Of a DNA stretch of 64,000 nt, positions 25,646 through 34,777 are shown piece by piece. Position 1 is the first letter of the stretch. Each line of letters starts with the position of its first letter. The DNA lies in NCBI RefSeq assembly GCF_000154725.1, contig NZ_DS544873.1, positions 2,927,397 through 2,991,396 on the forward strand, in the 5' to 3' direction. The notes under the pieces are model-generated. The model did not search any database. It was not told where the DNA came from and saw only the letters and a list, made by a program, of their open reading frames with translations. The stretch comes from Kordia algicida OT-1. GTDB taxonomy: Bacteria; Bacteroidota; Bacteroidia; Flavobacteriales; Flavobacteriaceae. The position numbers were made by a program, and so were the translations under genes.

Positions 25646-25810
25646 TTACGAAGCTTTTTTCAATAAATCAAAACATGGGCAACGTTTACAACGCTTGCCC
25701 TTTCCTTTTTTGTATTTTTTACAACACTTACTTTTTACATTTCCTGCAACCTTAATTTTCTTCTTTTTAGATTTTGCAGGAGCTTCTTCTATGGCAATTA
25801 AAAAAGACAT
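25646..25810 (-). CDS. tiny Lys/Cys-rich conserved-type protein (54 aa)
   Basis: A 54-residue ORF reading MSFLIAIEEAPAKSKKKKIK and then VAGNVKSKCCKKYKKGKGKR and CKRCPCFDLLKKAS. It is very basic, with a CC and a CxxCxC cluster near the end that could bind a metal. I recall similar small proteins in Flavobacteriaceae, without known function. It is convergent with the acyl-CoA dehydrogenase gene and ends 16 nt from it, followed by a 660-nt gene-free stretch upstream. Confidence 0.7.
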   Translation of the reverse strand: MSFLIAIEEAPAKSKKKKIKVAGNVKSKCCKKYKKGKGKRCKRCPCFDLLKKAS

Positions 25811-26059
25811 AATACTTTATTCATAAATTAGGTTACAAATATACCTATTTTAATTTATTCTAAATAAAGAAGTATGATGATATTTATAAATTCAGGCAAG
25901 GTTTTTTTGGAGTTTTTTGTGCCGAAAACAAAGTTTGGGAAATCCCTTTTTAGGTTAATGGAAGTTATTTTTAACTACTAAATGAGACCCCCTAATTTCT
26001 CAATTTAATACATAACTAACTTTTATATTTCTCTAAGTTTCCTCAGCAACACTAAAAAA

Positions 26060-26093
26060 AAAAGGGAGTAATCACAAGAATGATCTCCCTTTT
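26060..26093. terminator. bidirectional terminator-like hairpin in a gene-free stretch
   Basis: AAAAGGGAG (26060-26068) pairs with CTCCCTTTT (26085-26093), with an A run before and T's after. No protein gene ends immediately on either side, which hints at a small RNA ending here. Confidence 0.6.
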
Positions 26094-26410
26094 ATCTAAT
26101 AGAATAATACTATTATAATGAGATTCCCCTAAACCTCAATATGTTTTTTGCTAAGTTAAACTTTATCTGTTTAGTTAAATAAGATAAAACATTACTTGTG
26201 TTACGGTTTTACCGTAATTATAGTAGGTTTTGATTTCTAAATAAAGTTAAACACTTTAAAATCAATTGTTTAAAATTAAAAAGACTTCTTGATTTAAAAA
26301 AAGAAACTATAATTTCTCCTATTTTTTTACAAGTTACGATGAAATGCTCAAACTACGCAAGAGTACTATTTAAATACATTTTATAACTTATATGGTTATT
26401 TTAATAATCA

Positions 26411-26455
26411 AAAAAAACAAACCTCTCCACGCAAGGTTAAAGAGGTTTATTTTTC
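26411..26455 (-). terminator. terminator of the metalloprotease gene
   Basis: AAACCTCT (26419-26426) pairs with AGAGGTTT (26441-26448) across a 14-nt loop. On the minus strand a T run follows (26411-26417), about 30 nt after the stop. Confidence 0.75.
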
Positions 26456-26476
26456 TATTGAGATTGAGTGTTATTA

Positions 26477-29400
26477 TTATTTCACCATCAATTTTTTCAC
26501 TTCTGATTTGTGTCCTGTTTTTGAGATGAATTGCACAAAATAGATTCCTTTAGGATACCTACTGATATCAACTGTTGTAGATTGGTTAGCATCGTTCATG
26601 CGATTTATAACTACACCATTGAATGATCGTATGATGTATTCACCTTTGGTTTCTTGATCTGTACTTACTCTAAATTCCACTTTTGAAGTAGCAGGATTTG
26701 GCGTAATGGACAAATTTAATAGCTCCTTAGGTTCTTGTAAATCTCCTCCTCTTGGCGGATCGTCAAAACAATACGAGCATTGTTTGTCGCTCCAAACAGT
26801 TTCACTTAAACCATCACATTTTGCACCTATTCTAAAGGATAAGCAATTATTTTCAAGGTCTCTTGGGAAAATACGAACTTCAGTTCGGTCACCTATATTC
26901 CATGTATCAGTACTTACGGTTCCTCCAAAGCAGAAACAATCAGGATCGTTCCAAATAACTTCCACCACATACTGATCTGCACCCGCTACAGGGTCAAATG
27001 TTGCCATATACGTGTCGCAATTGTAGTCTAGATTTGTAGGCGCACCTTCAATTCGGCAACATGTTCTACAGCTTGGTTCTCCCCAAATAGTGATCCCATC
27101 ACAAACAACTCCTAGTTGCATTGTTATACATTCAGCATCTTCTGCATCAGGTATTGTATAACTATTTTGAGTATAATTAAAATATTTAGTAAAAGTTGGC
27201 TGTGCTAATTCTGTTTTACAACATTCACCTTGATTAATATATACACGTAAAACATAACCATCTACATTGGGTTGTTGCCCCCAAGAAACGGTGCCTGTAT
27301 CACAATTAAAAAAGAATTTATTAATTTTTGAATCACAAGGGAAATGCGTGTCAACAATATCACAGTCAATGACTTCTTTTGGCGTTGAAATAATTGGTTT
27401 AGCATTTGGTCTTCCTGAGATAAAAATTGTTCTCGCAAAACATACTTCCCCACAAGGCGTACGCAATTTATGAATGAGTTTGTATTCTACATCAAATTGT
27501 GCACCTCCATAACTAATGTTTCCTACGGAAGATGTTACAGGAAGATATCCGCCACTACCATCACTTTTTAGTAAATACCATTCGTGAACGACATTATGAC
27601 TATTGTAGGTTTCAAAGTTAGAGGAAGATATGTTATATGTACTACCTGAACCACCATTTGTAGCAGGGAAGAAACTAGCGTCCCAAATATCATTACAACA
27701 TTGAACGGTAAATTTCTTTTCTACAGGAGTCCACACTCTACATTTATCAAGATTTGCAAACGCAATGGTAAGTATGTATTCGCCCGGAGTAAAGTATTTA
27801 GGATTATCAAGCGAAGCAAATTCTTCAGAGATGTTCACTTCGTTCATATTTCCATAAAACCATCCTATGGAACCAAACCATTGCTTCTCACCATTGACAA
27901 GTCGCCATGCATGAATATTATATCTTTCTTCTCCAATGGTGGCATTTCCATCTGCAATGATATCTTCTCCTATACAAAACACCTCTTTTTCGTTGTCATT
28001 TTCGTTTTCTAATTTGAAATCGGCAGGTTCTACATAGAAAGGCTCTATAGCGATACGGCGTTCACGCCAGCCATAACAAAAATCACTCCAAATACCATGT
28101 TTAATGTAGTATCTTTTAGATTGATCTAACCAGCCCCAATGTGCCGTAAGACCACTTTGTATGCCGCCAATTGGACCATCAACAGTATGTCCATCACCGA
28201 CTTCCCCTTGTGTATCGGTTTGATAAAGTCCCCACCAATGATTTTGTGGATCTAAGTCTGATGCGGTTACACTGACTTTCCAAGTACCATTGTCACAATA
28301 GGTTTCTATTTCGAAATTAGCGTTGTCTGTCGTATCGCAAGGAAAGCAACCACTTAGGCAATTTGCATCATCCACTCTATCTCTTAAAAGATCTCCTGGC
28401 TCATTACCAAATCCCAACGCAAGATTAATTCCTGGTCCTCCAGAACCATGGCAATATGACATTATTGTTCCTCCTGCAGCTGGAATAATTGTATTATCAT
28501 CATCACAATCATCAATATCTGCCCATAAAGCACTTCCGCAATCATCGATTTGTTCATTTCCATTTGGTCCCCATGCACAATCATGTGTGTGACGCGAACC
28601 TACAGTATGTCCCATTTCATGAGCAAAAACCATCACAGACCACGAATAATTAGGTACTGTTCCTATAAATGTACGTACATCTGAATACGCATGCGCATCG
28701 TCTTTATCGCATAGTTGATCTCTCCTAGCTCTGCCGCCATTTCCTCCAGGATCCATGTCTACTAAATGTGCTATATCGCCAACATAATTGTCATCGAGTT
28801 CACTACGGAAGTCGCTTAATATATCTGCTGAGTCGCTATCTGCATACGGATCGTCTGTGTCCCACACTAAAATTTCTGAAATATCTATAGGAATATTTTC
28901 ATTTTGATATAAAACTGCTACTTGATTGAATAGACTTATGACATATGTTTCACTATCGGCGACGCTTCCACGATTGGTAAATAGTTCGAATCCTGCTTCT
29001 ATATAGACTTTAATGCAAGTAGACTCAAAAGCTTCAGGGTTTGTATTTCGTTTGTTTTTATCATTTTGAGGAGATGAATCGCCTTCTTCTACTTCACAAA
29101 TAAAATCTGGAAAAGATGTAATATCTGCATCTTTATATACAACATGTATTGCTTCGTTTTCCATTTTACCAATGGAAAAGTTTCCTAAATGGGGTAGTGA
29201 AAACATTCCGTTTATTTCTGATTGTCCAATGGTTAAAGCTGCAATTCCTTTCACTCCATTATAAACAACTTCTCCTCTAAGTAGCTTTAAGCTTTTTTTA
29301 ATACTATTGTAGCTTTTTCCACTACTTGTTCGAACAGTGTAATCGCTTATGAGGTTTGAACTCTCTATCAGATTTAATTGTGCAAAAGTTCCATCCGATA

Positions 29401-29680
29401 AAGGAACAGATATTGTAAAAAATCGTCCTTCTGACTTATGAATTTGCTCAAAAGCTATTGTTGATACATTGAGCAATTGAAAAGTTTTTACATCTTTTTG
29501 AAGTTTTCTACTTAGCCGCGCATTTGAAGTTTTTTCAAAAAACTGTATTTCTTCAAAATGGACATTGGCTTGTTTTAACTTAGTGATATTCTCAATAATA
29601 GCACCTCCATTTTGCTCTTGTGCTTTTAAGGATAAGCATCCCAAAAGACAAAAGCTTAGTATTAAAATTATTCTTTTCAT
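26477..29680 (-). CDS. T9SS-exported reprolysin-like zinc metalloprotease
   Basis: A 1067-residue secreted enzyme. A signal peptide (MKRIILILSFCLLGCLSLKA) precedes a propeptide-like region (~25-210) and a metzincin catalytic domain with HEMGHTVGSRH at residues 354-364 (HExxHxxGxxH) and MSYCHGSG as the Met-turn. A disulfide-rich middle follows, then two tandem Cys-rich FnIII-like modules (~770-960) with a repeated NCDT start and CDG ... C..C end. The last ~75 residues (SITPNPATSKVEFRVSTDQ, then YPKGIYFVQF, ending KKLMVK) are a type A T9SS sorting domain. It is probably a surface or extracellular protease. Confidence 0.93.
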   Translation of the reverse strand: MKRIILILSFCLLGCLSLKAQEQNGGAIIENITKLKQANVHFEEIQFFEKTSNARLSRKLQKDVKTFQLLNVSTIAFEQIHKSEGRFFTISVPLSDGTFAQLNLIESSNLISDYTVRTSSGKSYNSIKKSLKLLRGEVVYNGVKGIAALTIGQSEINGMFSLPHLGNFSIGKMENEAIHVVYKDADITSFPDFICEVEEGDSSPQNDKNKRNTNPEAFESTCIKVYIEAGFELFTNRGSVADSETYVISLFNQVAVLYQNENIPIDISEILVWDTDDPYADSDSADILSDFRSELDDNYVGDIAHLVDMDPGGNGGRARRDQLCDKDDAHAYSDVRTFIGTVPNYSWSVMVFAHEMGHTVGSRHTHDCAWGPNGNEQIDDCGSALWADIDDCDDDNTIIPAAGGTIMSYCHGSGGPGINLALGFGNEPGDLLRDRVDDANCLSGCFPCDTTDNANFEIETYCDNGTWKVSVTASDLDPQNHWWGLYQTDTQGEVGDGHTVDGPIGGIQSGLTAHWGWLDQSKRYYIKHGIWSDFCYGWRERRIAIEPFYVEPADFKLENENDNEKEVFCIGEDIIADGNATIGEERYNIHAWRLVNGEKQWFGSIGWFYGNMNEVNISEEFASLDNPKYFTPGEYILTIAFANLDKCRVWTPVEKKFTVQCCNDIWDASFFPATNGGSGSTYNISSSNFETYNSHNVVHEWYLLKSDGSGGYLPVTSSVGNISYGGAQFDVEYKLIHKLRTPCGEVCFARTIFISGRPNAKPIISTPKEVIDCDIVDTHFPCDSKINKFFFNCDTGTVSWGQQPNVDGYVLRVYINQGECCKTELAQPTFTKYFNYTQNSYTIPDAEDAECITMQLGVVCDGITIWGEPSCRTCCRIEGAPTNLDYNCDTYMATFDPVAGADQYVVEVIWNDPDCFCFGGTVSTDTWNIGDRTEVRIFPRDLENNCLSFRIGAKCDGLSETVWSDKQCSYCFDDPPRGGDLQEPKELLNLSITPNPATSKVEFRVSTDQETKGEYIIRSFNGVVINRMNDANQSTTVDISRYPKGIYFVQFISKTGHKSEVKKLMVK

Positions 29681-30045
29681 GACTAAACATTTAATTATTC
29701 CTACTCTTATTAGTTAGCTTTTCAGATTCCGTTTTTAACGTATCGCTATATAAATAAAGACTAGTAGGTTGTATTTTGTTACCCGAAGAATATTTTTAGC
29801 TGACGTAAATCTATTTTATGCGAAGTTTAGTTTTTAGTGATTATTAGTGTGTTGGAAGATAGTTTTTGATATGAATGAATAATTGCAGTAATTATTGGTA
29901 CATGCTAAGTGATTTGAAGCATCTTACTTTAGTGTTATTTTTAGCAGGGAGAAGTATTAGAAAACGTATAATTCTATAAAAAGACTTCAAAAACGTTAAC
30001 GCATAAAAAAACCCTTCAAAATCAAAAGATTAAGAAGGGCTTTCG
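29681..30045. other. gene-free stretch upstream of the metalloprotease
   Basis: It probably holds the protease promoter, although I see no clear TAnnTTTG element. The left part is AT-rich without repeats; the right edge carries the tRNA-Leu terminator. Confidence 0.5.
30005..30041 (-). terminator. terminator of the tRNA-Gly/tRNA-Leu unit
   Basis: CCCTTC (30012-30017) pairs with GAAGGG (30034-30039); on the minus strand a run of T's follows. Confidence 0.75.
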
Positions 30046-30129
30046 TACTCGAGGCGGGACTTGAACCCGCACGGCCCAAAGGCCATTGGATTTTAAGTCC
30101 AACGTGTCTACCAATTCCACCACTCGAGC
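30046..30129 (-). tRNA. tRNA-Leu (TAA)
   Basis: An 84-nt class II tRNA on the minus strand: acceptor GCTCGAG/CTCGAGT (with one G-T pair), D-loop TGGTGGAATTGGTAGACACG, anticodon stem-loop TTGGACTTAAAATCCAA (anticodon TAA), a variable arm (TGGCCTTTGGGCC region), T-arm GCGGGTTCAAGTCCCGC and discriminator A. No CCA is encoded. Confidence 0.95.
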
Positions 30130-30145
30130 GTGGATTTTTATATTG

Positions 30146-30218
30146 AGCGAAAAACGGGGCTCGAACCCGCGACCTCAACCTTGGCAAGGTTGCGCTCTAC
30201 CAGCTGAGCTATTTTCGC
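30146..30218 (-). tRNA. tRNA-Gly (GCC)
   Basis: A 73-nt cloverleaf on the minus strand: acceptor GCGAAAA/TTTTCGC, D-arm AGCTCAGCTGGTAGAGC, anticodon stem-loop CAACCTTGCCAAGGTTG with anticodon GCC, T-arm CGGGTTCGAGCCCCG. It lies 16 nt upstream of tRNA-Leu and is probably cotranscribed with it. Confidence 0.95.
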
Positions 30219-30340
30219 AATTTGTTAAAGAGCACGCAATACTACTACTGTATTGCGGATGCAAATTTAAAACATTTCTTTAAATACCAAAACGTTTTGA
30301 TGAAAAAGAATGAATTATTTTTTAATCGGCTCGTAATCAA

Positions 30341-32950
30341 CTACTTTTTTTTGCGTACCAACATGCGTTTGATCTCGTTGAGCTTCATCAAGGCTTCTAC
30401 TGGCGTGAGTGTATCGATATCTGTCATGAGAATTTCTTCCTTGATTTCTTCTAATAACGGATCATCCATATTGAAAAAACTCAATTGCATATCGTTTTCT
30501 ACACTCTTTAAATCGTCCGCCAATTCTTCACTCGAATGCGATTTTTCTAGGCGTTTTAGTATTTTGTTTGCTTTGTGAATGACTTGCTGCGGCATTCCCG
30601 CCATTTTTGCCACGTGAATTCCGAAACTGTGTTCGCTTCCACCTTTTACCAATTTACGCAAGAATAATACGTTGTCTTTCAATTCTTTTACCGAAACATT
30701 GTAATTCTTTATTCGATCAAAAATCTCCGTCATTTCGTTCAATTCGTGGTAATGTGTCGCAAATAAGGTTTTTGCACGTGATGGATGTTCATGTAAATAT
30801 TCTGAAATTGCCCACGCAATCGAAATTCCGTCATACGTACTCGTTCCACGACCAATTTCATCTAACAATACCAAACTACGTTCTGAGATATTATTTAAAA
30901 TTGAAGCCGTTTCGTTCATTTCTACCATGAAAGTCGATTCGCCCATCGAAATATTATCACTCGCTCCTACTCTGGTAAAAATTTTATCAACCAAACCAAT
31001 TCTAGCGGAATCTGCTGGTACAAAACTTCCCATCTGCGCTAAGAGTACAATTAATGCTGTTTGACGCAAAATCGCCGATTTACCACTCATATTTGGTCCT
31101 GTAATCATAATGATTTGTTGCGTATTGCGATCAAGATAGACATCATTTGCAATATAACTTTCGCCTATTGGCAACTGTTTTTCAATTACTGGATGACGCC
31201 CATTTTTAATCTCTAAATCAAACGAATCGTCAATTTTCGGATAGCTGTAATTATTAGCTTTTGCCAACGTTGCAAATCCGCACAAACAATCCAATTTTCC
31301 AATAATATTCGCATTTTGTTGCACGGCTTTTATGTATTGATTGATCCAAACGACCAAATCTGCAAACAACTCTTGTTCGATTTGCATGATTTTTTCCTCA
31401 GCGCCGAGAATTTTCGTTTCGTATTCCTTTAATTCTTCAGTAATATAACGTTCTGCATTGACCAAGGTTTGCTTTCGCGTCCACGTTTCTGGAACTTTCG
31501 CTTTGTGTGTATTTCGAACTTCAATATAATAGCCAAAAACATTGTTGGAAGCGATTTTTAACGACGGAATTCCTGTCGCTTCACACTCGCGTTCGAGCAT
31601 TTTATCTAAATAATCTTTCCCAGAAAAAGCAATGCCGCGTAATTCGTCTAACTTATCCGAATAACCACTTGCAATGGCGTTTCCTTTTAAAATATTAACA
31701 GGTGCTTCTTCGTTTAAGGTTTCTTTAATTTTGGAACGAAGCAATTCGCATTCATGGATCGTATCGCCAATAACTTTTAACGCTTCATTCGTACTTTTAC
31801 TCGTAATTTGTTTGATAGGAACAATCGCTTCTAAAGAGTTTTTTAGTTGAATAACTTCTCTTGGCGAGATTTTACCCGTAGCAACTTTAGAAATCAAGCG
31901 TTCAATATCACTGATATGTCGAATATGTTGCTGAATTTTCCCTAATTCTTCTTCTTGATGCAACAGAAAATTTACTACTTCATGTCGTTGTTTTATCTGC
32001 TGACTATTTTTTAATGGCAACGCCAACCAACGTTTCAATAAACGTCCACCCATTGGCGAAATGGTTTTGTCAATTACATCTAATAAGGTAATGGCATTGA
32101 ATGAGGTTGAAGCGTACAATTCTAAGTTTCGCACCGTAAAACGATCCATCCAAACGTAGGCATCTTCCGCAATACGAGCAATGGACGTAATGTGTTGGAG
32201 TTTGTTGTGTCGTGTTTCCGATAAGTAATATAAAACCGCACCAGAAGCGATGATTCCTTCTGATAAATCTTCTATTCCAAAACCTTTCAGCGAACTTGTA
32301 TCAAAGTGCGTGATGAGTTTTTCGTTGGCAAAATCGGCTTTAAAAACCCAATCTTCTAAGTAAAATACATGATGATTGGAACCAAATGTATCTGCGAATT
32401 CTAGCTTTTTTTGCTTCGGAATGAGAATTTCACTCGGTTTAAAGTTTTGCAACAGTTTGTCAATATATTCTGCTGAACCTTGTGTAGTCATAAATTCTCC
32501 CGTAGAAACATCTAAAAAGGAAATTCCTAAGAGTTTTTTCCCATAATGAATGGCACACAAAAAATTGTTGGTTTTGGCTTGTAAAACCTCGTCATTAAAC
32601 GCAACTCCTGGTGTGACTAATTCGGTAACGCCACGTTTGACAATTTTTTTGGTTTGTTTCGGATCTTCTAATTGATCGCAAATTGCCACACGTTCGCCAG
32701 CTTTTACCAACTTTGGCAAATACGTATTTAGTGAATGATGCGGAAAACCTGCGAGTTCAATATTGTCGCCACCATTGTTTCGATGTGTTAATACAATTCC
32801 TAAAATATTGGCTGCTTTTACGGCATCTTCTCCAAAGGTTTCATAAAAATCTCCTACTCTAAATAGCAACAAAGCATCCGGATACTTGGTTTTGATACCG
32901 TTGTACTGCTTCATTAAAGGAGTTACTTTTTTCGCGCTTTTTTTTGCCAA
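30341..32950 (-). CDS. mutS: DNA mismatch repair protein MutS
   Basis: An 869-residue MutS1. The mismatch-binding F-x-E is in [13 protein letters not shown] near residue 35, followed by connector, lever and clamp domains. The ATPase shows Walker [16 protein letters not shown], the DxxxxGxS region ([20 protein letters not shown]) and Walker [17 protein letters not shown]. The start must be TTG (32950): an in-frame TAG lies three codons upstream, and the Ala-Lys-Lys start aligns with flavobacterial homologues. The weak start could limit MutS levels. Confidence 0.96.
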   Translation of the reverse strand: MAKKSAKKVTPLMKQYNGIKTKYPDALLLFRVGDFYETFGEDAVKAANILGIVLTHRNNGGDNIELAGFPHHSLNTYLPKLVKAGERVAICDQLEDPKQTKKIVKRGVTELVTPGVAFNDEVLQAKTNNFLCAIHYGKKLLGISFLDVSTGEFMTTQGSAEYIDKLLQNFKPSEILIPKQKKLEFADTFGSNHHVFYLEDWVFKADFANEKLITHFDTSSLKGFGIEDLSEGIIASGAVLYYLSETRHNKLQHITSIARIAEDAYVWMDRFTVRNLELYASTSFNAITLLDVIDKTISPMGGRLLKRWLALPLKNSQQIKQRHEVVNFLLHQEEELGKIQQHIRHISDIERLISKVATGKISPREVIQLKNSLEAIVPIKQITSKSTNEALKVIGDTIHECELLRSKIKETLNEEAPVNILKGNAIASGYSDKLDELRGIAFSGKDYLDKMLERECEATGIPSLKIASNNVFGYYIEVRNTHKAKVPETWTRKQTLVNAERYITEELKEYETKILGAEEKIMQIEQELFADLVVWINQYIKAVQQNANIIGKLDCLCGFATLAKANNYSYPKIDDSFDLEIKNGRHPVIEKQLPIGESYIANDVYLDRNTQQIIMITGPNMSGKSAILRQTALIVLLAQMGSFVPADSARIGLVDKIFTRVGASDNISMGESTFMVEMNETASILNNISERSLVLLDEIGRGTSTYDGISIAWAISEYLHEHPSRAKTLFATHYHELNEMTEIFDRIKNYNVSVKELKDNVLFLRKLVKGGSEHSFGIHVAKMAGMPQQVIHKANKILKRLEKSHSSEELADDLKSVENDMQLSFFNMDDPLLEEIKEEILMTDIDTLTPVEALMKLNEIKRMLVRKKK

Positions 32951-32968
32951 AGTTTGCTATTTTTGATG

Positions 32969-33129
32969 GAAGTGATGTAAACTTTTTCTTCTGACTGTAA
33001 ATGTATCTTGTTTTACTTTGATTTTGACTTTTTTTCGTACCGTAGCAATGACTATGCTACTCAAAAAATGCTTCATCAAACCAAAAAATCTTTAATTTTC
33101 GTTTCAAAACAAAAAATTTAAATCACTTC
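32969..33129. repeat. element with 18-bp inverted arms related to 16633-16705
   Basis: GAAGTGATGTAAACTTTT (32969-32986) and AAAAATTTAAATCACTTC (33112-33129) are inverted copies with two mismatches, separated by 125 nt. They match the perfect arms of the element at 16633-16705 closely. It fills most of the gap between mutS and the divergent methyltransferase gene. Confidence 0.5.
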
Positions 33130-33132
33130 TGT

Positions 33133-33141
33133 TATTTTTGC
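33133..33141 (+). promoter_or_regulatory. -7 element of the SpoU methyltransferase gene
   Basis: TATTTTTGC fits the Bacteroidota core. It begins 4 nt after the right arm of the inverted repeat, and no TTG is present at -33, so the repeat arm occupies that position. Confidence 0.5.
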
Positions 33142-33196
33142 AGAAATATTGAATTGCGCAATTTAAATAAATTCAAGGAAAACTCACGAATTACCT

Positions 33197-33727
33197 ATGA
33201 GAAAACTTAAAAATAGTGAACTAAACCGATTGAGTGTAGACGAATTTAAATCGTCTGAAAAAACCTCATTAATTGTAATTCTTGATAACATTCGCAGTTT
33301 GAATAATATTGGTTCGGTTTTTAGAACGAGTGATGCTTTTTTGATTGAAAAGATTTATTTGTGTGGAATTACTGCAAAACCACCACATAAAGATATTCAC
33401 CGAACGGCACTTGGCGCTACAGATTCGGTTGTTTGGGAATATTGTGAAGATACACTAGCATTGGTAAAAGAACTGCAAGAAAACGACGTAAAAGTTGCGG
33501 CTATTGAGCAAGCTGAAAACGCCATGATGCTCAACGAATTTCAACCTGAGAAACAACATACGTATGCATTGGTTTTTGGAAACGAAGTTAAAGGCGTACA
33601 ACAAGAAGTTGTTTCTGCAAGCGATTATGTATTGGAAATTCCGCAGTTTGGAACGAAACATTCATTGAATATTTCGGTAAGTGCAGGAGTTGTACTTTGG
33701 GATGTATTTAGAAAACTTCGTTTTTAG
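33197..33727 (+). CDS. TrmH/SpoU family RNA methyltransferase
   Basis: A 176-residue SPOUT methyltransferase with the trefoil-knot motifs: motif 1 ILDNIRSLNNIGSVFRTSDA, motif 2 YALVFGNEVKGV, motif 3 LEIPQFGTKHSLNISVSAGV. The length is that of the single-domain group with no added N-terminal RNA-binding domain. The 2'-O-methylated target (tRNA or rRNA) cannot be set from sequence. It is divergent from mutS. Confidence 0.9.
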   Translation: MRKLKNSELNRLSVDEFKSSEKTSLIVILDNIRSLNNIGSVFRTSDAFLIEKIYLCGITAKPPHKDIHRTALGATDSVVWEYCEDTLALVKELQENDVKVAAIEQAENAMMLNEFQPEKQHTYALVFGNEVKGVQQEVVSASDYVLEIPQFGTKHSLNISVSAGVVLWDVFRKLRF

Positions 33728-34046
33728 ACTTCTTAGGTTTTTAGATCGCTTCGCAATTAGATCGGCTTCACTTCGACAAGCTCCGTGAAAAGCCTTTTAG
33801 ATTTTTTACTCTTGTGTTAGTTTGTTGGCATATATCATACGCCTTTGCGAGCGTTTGAGAAAATTGTGGCAATTTGAAAATGTATCAATTAATTTCAAAC
33901 AACACTCAAATTTGTCTTATAAACTCATTTAAAATTTAAAAATCAGCATCTTACATAAAACAAATAATGCTATCTGAAACAACATTGGATCATTGAATTT
34001 TTAAATCTTTGAATTGAGCGAAGCGAACCTAAAAGCATTGGCGTTA
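33728..34046. other. intergenic region between convergent genes
   Basis: I see no ORF or obvious hairpin terminator. A few GATCG/GCTTC-containing words recur near 33750-33790. Nothing else is recognised. Confidence 0.5.
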
Positions 34047-34667
34047 CTAACTAAACATATACTTCAATAACTGCACACAACCAATCACAAACAACAAAAC
34101 ACCAATCACACGATTGATAACAGTTGCAATATTTTGTACTTTGTTTTTGATGAATATACTAAATCGGCTGTAGCCGTAAAGCGTTAATAATTTTCCTAAA
34201 TACACGCCTGAGAAGAACACAAATAGAATTGCTAAAGACGAATTCATATTCAATTGAAAGTTGTTTTGGTTTAAATACGAAATCATAAATAACCAATAAA
34301 CCAACACTGGCGGATTTAATAATCCGAGAAATAATCCTGTGACATATTTGGACATTTTAAACTTTTTTTCACGTGCTGTTTTTTGTTTTTTGAAGAATAA
34401 AATTCCGCCAATTAAAAATAGTACTATGGCGATCAGCACTTGTATCCACTGATTCATATCAATAAAATTTGCAACCATCATGCTGCAATGAAGCGCGTAA
34501 AATGAAATGATAATTTCTGCAATTCCCGCCGCAAAAGCAATCTTCATTGCATTGCGTGCATCTGCTTTTAATGTGGTATTTATGACCGAAATATTTACCG
34601 TTCCCAAAGGAACTGCGCCAATAAATGTCACTAAAATTCCAACCGCAAAGTATATTAAAAATTCCAT
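34047..34667 (-). CDS. LysE family amino-acid exporter
   Basis: A 206-residue membrane protein with six predicted helices. The N-terminal FIGAVPLGTVNISVINTTLK corresponds to the LysE/RhtB signature (GPxxxxV..), and GLFLGLLNPPVLVYWLFMIS matches the second conserved helix with the NP motif. It would export an amino acid or related small molecule; the substrate is unknown. It lies ~110 nt downstream of the AsmA-like gene on the same strand. Confidence 0.85.
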   Translation of the reverse strand: MEFLIYFAVGILVTFIGAVPLGTVNISVINTTLKADARNAMKIAFAAGIAEIIISFYALHCSMMVANFIDMNQWIQVLIAIVLFLIGGILFFKKQKTAREKKFKMSKYVTGLFLGLLNPPVLVYWLFMISYLNQNNFQLNMNSSLAILFVFFSGVYLGKLLTLYGYSRFSIFIKNKVQNIATVINRVIGVLLFVIGCVQLLKYMFS

Positions 34668-34777
34668 GAGGTATTGGTAGGAACTTTTTTAAGATCATTA
34701 CAGTTTTTTTGAAATTAACTTGAAATTGAATCTGAAACTAAACTTGAAAATTTGATTCTACGACTGATTTACAATGA

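Larger units (their letters stand above)
25811..26476. other. 666-bp gene-free stretch with hairpins and a 24-nt imperfect repeat
   Basis: I see no convincing ORF. It contains two related 24-nt sequences (25981-26004 and 26117-26140; AATGAGA ... CCCCTAA ... CTCAAT), a bidirectional terminator-like hairpin (26060-26093), a small palindrome TTACGGTTTTACCGTAA (26201-26217) and the terminator of the metalloprotease gene. An untranslated RNA between these hairpins is possible but unproven. Confidence 0.55.

Noticed and set aside
25622-25660. Terminator of the acyl-CoA dehydrogenase gene
   Set aside because: The possible stem here is only about four clean pairs and overlaps the end of the small Lys/Cys-rich gene, so I do not list it.
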